Below are positions 22,126-22,745 of a stretch of DNA of 22,745 nt, piece after piece. Within the stretch, counting starts at the first letter, position 1. Each line of letters opens with the position of its first letter. Origin of the DNA: a virus. The position numbers were made by a program, and so were the translations under genes. Below the pieces are notes generated by a model, which was given only the letters and a program-made list of their open reading frames with translations, was not told where the DNA came from and ran no database searches. The stretch lies in the IMG/VR virus record IMGVR_UViG_3300034356_001228, positions 1-22,745 of that record. One strand, 5' to 3'.

Positions 22126-22734
22126 ATGGCAGATGAACGCCTTGCCCTAGTGGACAAAATTCTTGCTTTCTGCACATCCCCGTTTCGGTTGTTTGCTCTT
22201 GTACTCATGGCCGTACTGACCTTTGCTGGGTACTTTGTCTACACAAACCAAGACCTGTTGATCGGCGCTTACAAGGAGTCCAAGAAGATCCCAACGATTG
22301 CAGAGGATCGGGTGGAGGACGCAGCCGCTCACCTGTTCAAGCAGTCTGGTGCGCTGGTGGTGGCGGTCTTCAAAGTCAACAGCATGTTTGGCACGCGCAT
22401 CCTGCACAGGGCTTATGGCAAGAACGGCAGGGACAAAACAAATGATGGGCTGGATGTCGGCCTGTTCACCCAGAACGCAGCCAACAACGCCGATGTGGTC
22501 AAGCTGATGGCCAGCGAGATCCCATGCGGTGAGTACAAGTCAGCGCAGAGTGAAATGGGGCTTTGGTATATTGCCCGAGGGGTTAGTTACACATGCCGCA
22601 TCAGCGTGCCACCGGAGCCGGGGCGCTTTGTCGGACAGATCACAGTCGGCTGGGCTACGCAGCCAGAAGACCTTGATCAAGCAAAGGCAATGCTGCAAAT
22701 TGCCGCAACCATGTTATCCAGGAGTAAGCAATGA
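22126..22734 (+). CDS. Membrane-anchored protein with extracytoplasmic domain, 202 aa; function unknown
   Basis: A short N-terminal segment is followed by a membrane span at residues about 19-40 (LFALVLMAVLTFAGYFVY), then about 160 residues that would lie outside the cytoplasm. That domain has alternating strands and helices, for example GALVVAVFKVNSMFGTRIL and a late GRFVGQITVGWATQPED segment, which reminded me of GAF/PAS-like sensor folds; this is a weak impression. Two cysteines (C130, C153) could form a disulphide in the periplasm. It begins 3 bases after the previous stop and ends in an ATGA overlap with the next gene. It may work in lysis or superinfection exclusion; neither is shown. 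Confidence 0.72.
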   Translation: MADERLALVDKILAFCTSPFRLFALVLMAVLTFAGYFVYTNQDLLIGAYKESKKIPTIAEDRVEDAAAHLFKQSGALVVAVFKVNSMFGTRILHRAYGKNGRDKTNDGLDVGLFTQNAANNADVVKLMASEIPCGEYKSAQSEMGLWYIARGVSYTCRISVPPEPGRFVGQITVGWATQPEDLDQAKAMLQIAATMLSRSKQ

Positions 22735-22745
22735 TTGGACTCGAT
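22731..22745 (+). CDS. Start of a further gene cut by the window edge
   Basis: AGGAG (22720-22724) precedes an ATG at 22731 that overlaps the previous stop (ATGA). Only five codons (MIGLD) are visible, so no product can be named. From the neighbouring small membrane proteins, a lysis gene such as an endolysin or spanin would be a reasonable expectation. Confidence 0.5.

Noticed and set aside
1-22745. Integration or mobile elements (integrase, att sites, insertion sequences)
   Set aside because: No such gene, terminal inverted repeat or duplicated target site is visible; all content fits a phage structural region.

Overview
This window is one densely packed, single-strand stretch of the virion-structure region of a tailed double-stranded DNA phage (Caudoviricetes) with a T7-type, short-tailed (podovirus) gene order. 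Every supported gene reads on the + strand. Most neighbours touch or overlap by 1-4 bases (ATGA or TAATG junctions). There are no tRNAs, integrase, transposase, RNA polymerase or CRISPR array. The host cannot be read from the window; the codon use and the candidate sigma70-like promoters would suit a proteobacterium, and a freshwater betaproteobacterial host is only a guess.

Layout. 1-293: C-terminal end of the large terminase. 356-2674: a cupin-fold protein, two coiled-coil proteins and four very small genes (DUF6496-like, a 52-aa protein, a 59-aa charged protein, DUF6321-like). 2676-5325: portal, Bbp19-like protein and scaffold. 5326-5580: the only sizeable non-coding gap, holding three hairpins (the last a strong intrinsic terminator), a promoter candidate and a folded-looking leader RNA. 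5581-6782: major capsid protein, putative decoration protein and a second terminator. 6798-9625: tail tube gatekeeper (gp11-like) and nozzle (gp12-like). 9629-16855: four internal virion/ejection proteins or candidates, including a possible 61-aa gene nested out of frame in the end of the 642-aa gene. 16839-21360: promoter candidate, T7-type tail fibre, a LamG/SPRY/DUF7483-type adhesin and a probable fibre-associated protein. 21357-22745: a run of small membrane-protein genes, probably the start of the lysis module, cut by the window edge.

How it works together. Terminase packages DNA through the portal into a shell built from capsid protein on the scaffold. The gp11/gp12-like proteins build the tail tube, the internal proteins are expected to leave with the DNA and build a conduit across the cell envelope, and the fibre plus adhesin choose the host surface.

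The most notable points are an apparently insulated capsid expression unit (terminator, promoter, structured leader, capsid and decoration genes, terminator), the nested 61-aa reading frame at 13753-13938, three promoter candidates that share a 16-base spacer (one placing the start of transcription at the start codon of the cupin gene), and sharp base-composition changes inside single genes of the ejection and adhesion region. Family assignments come from recognising sequence patterns; no database search was possible.
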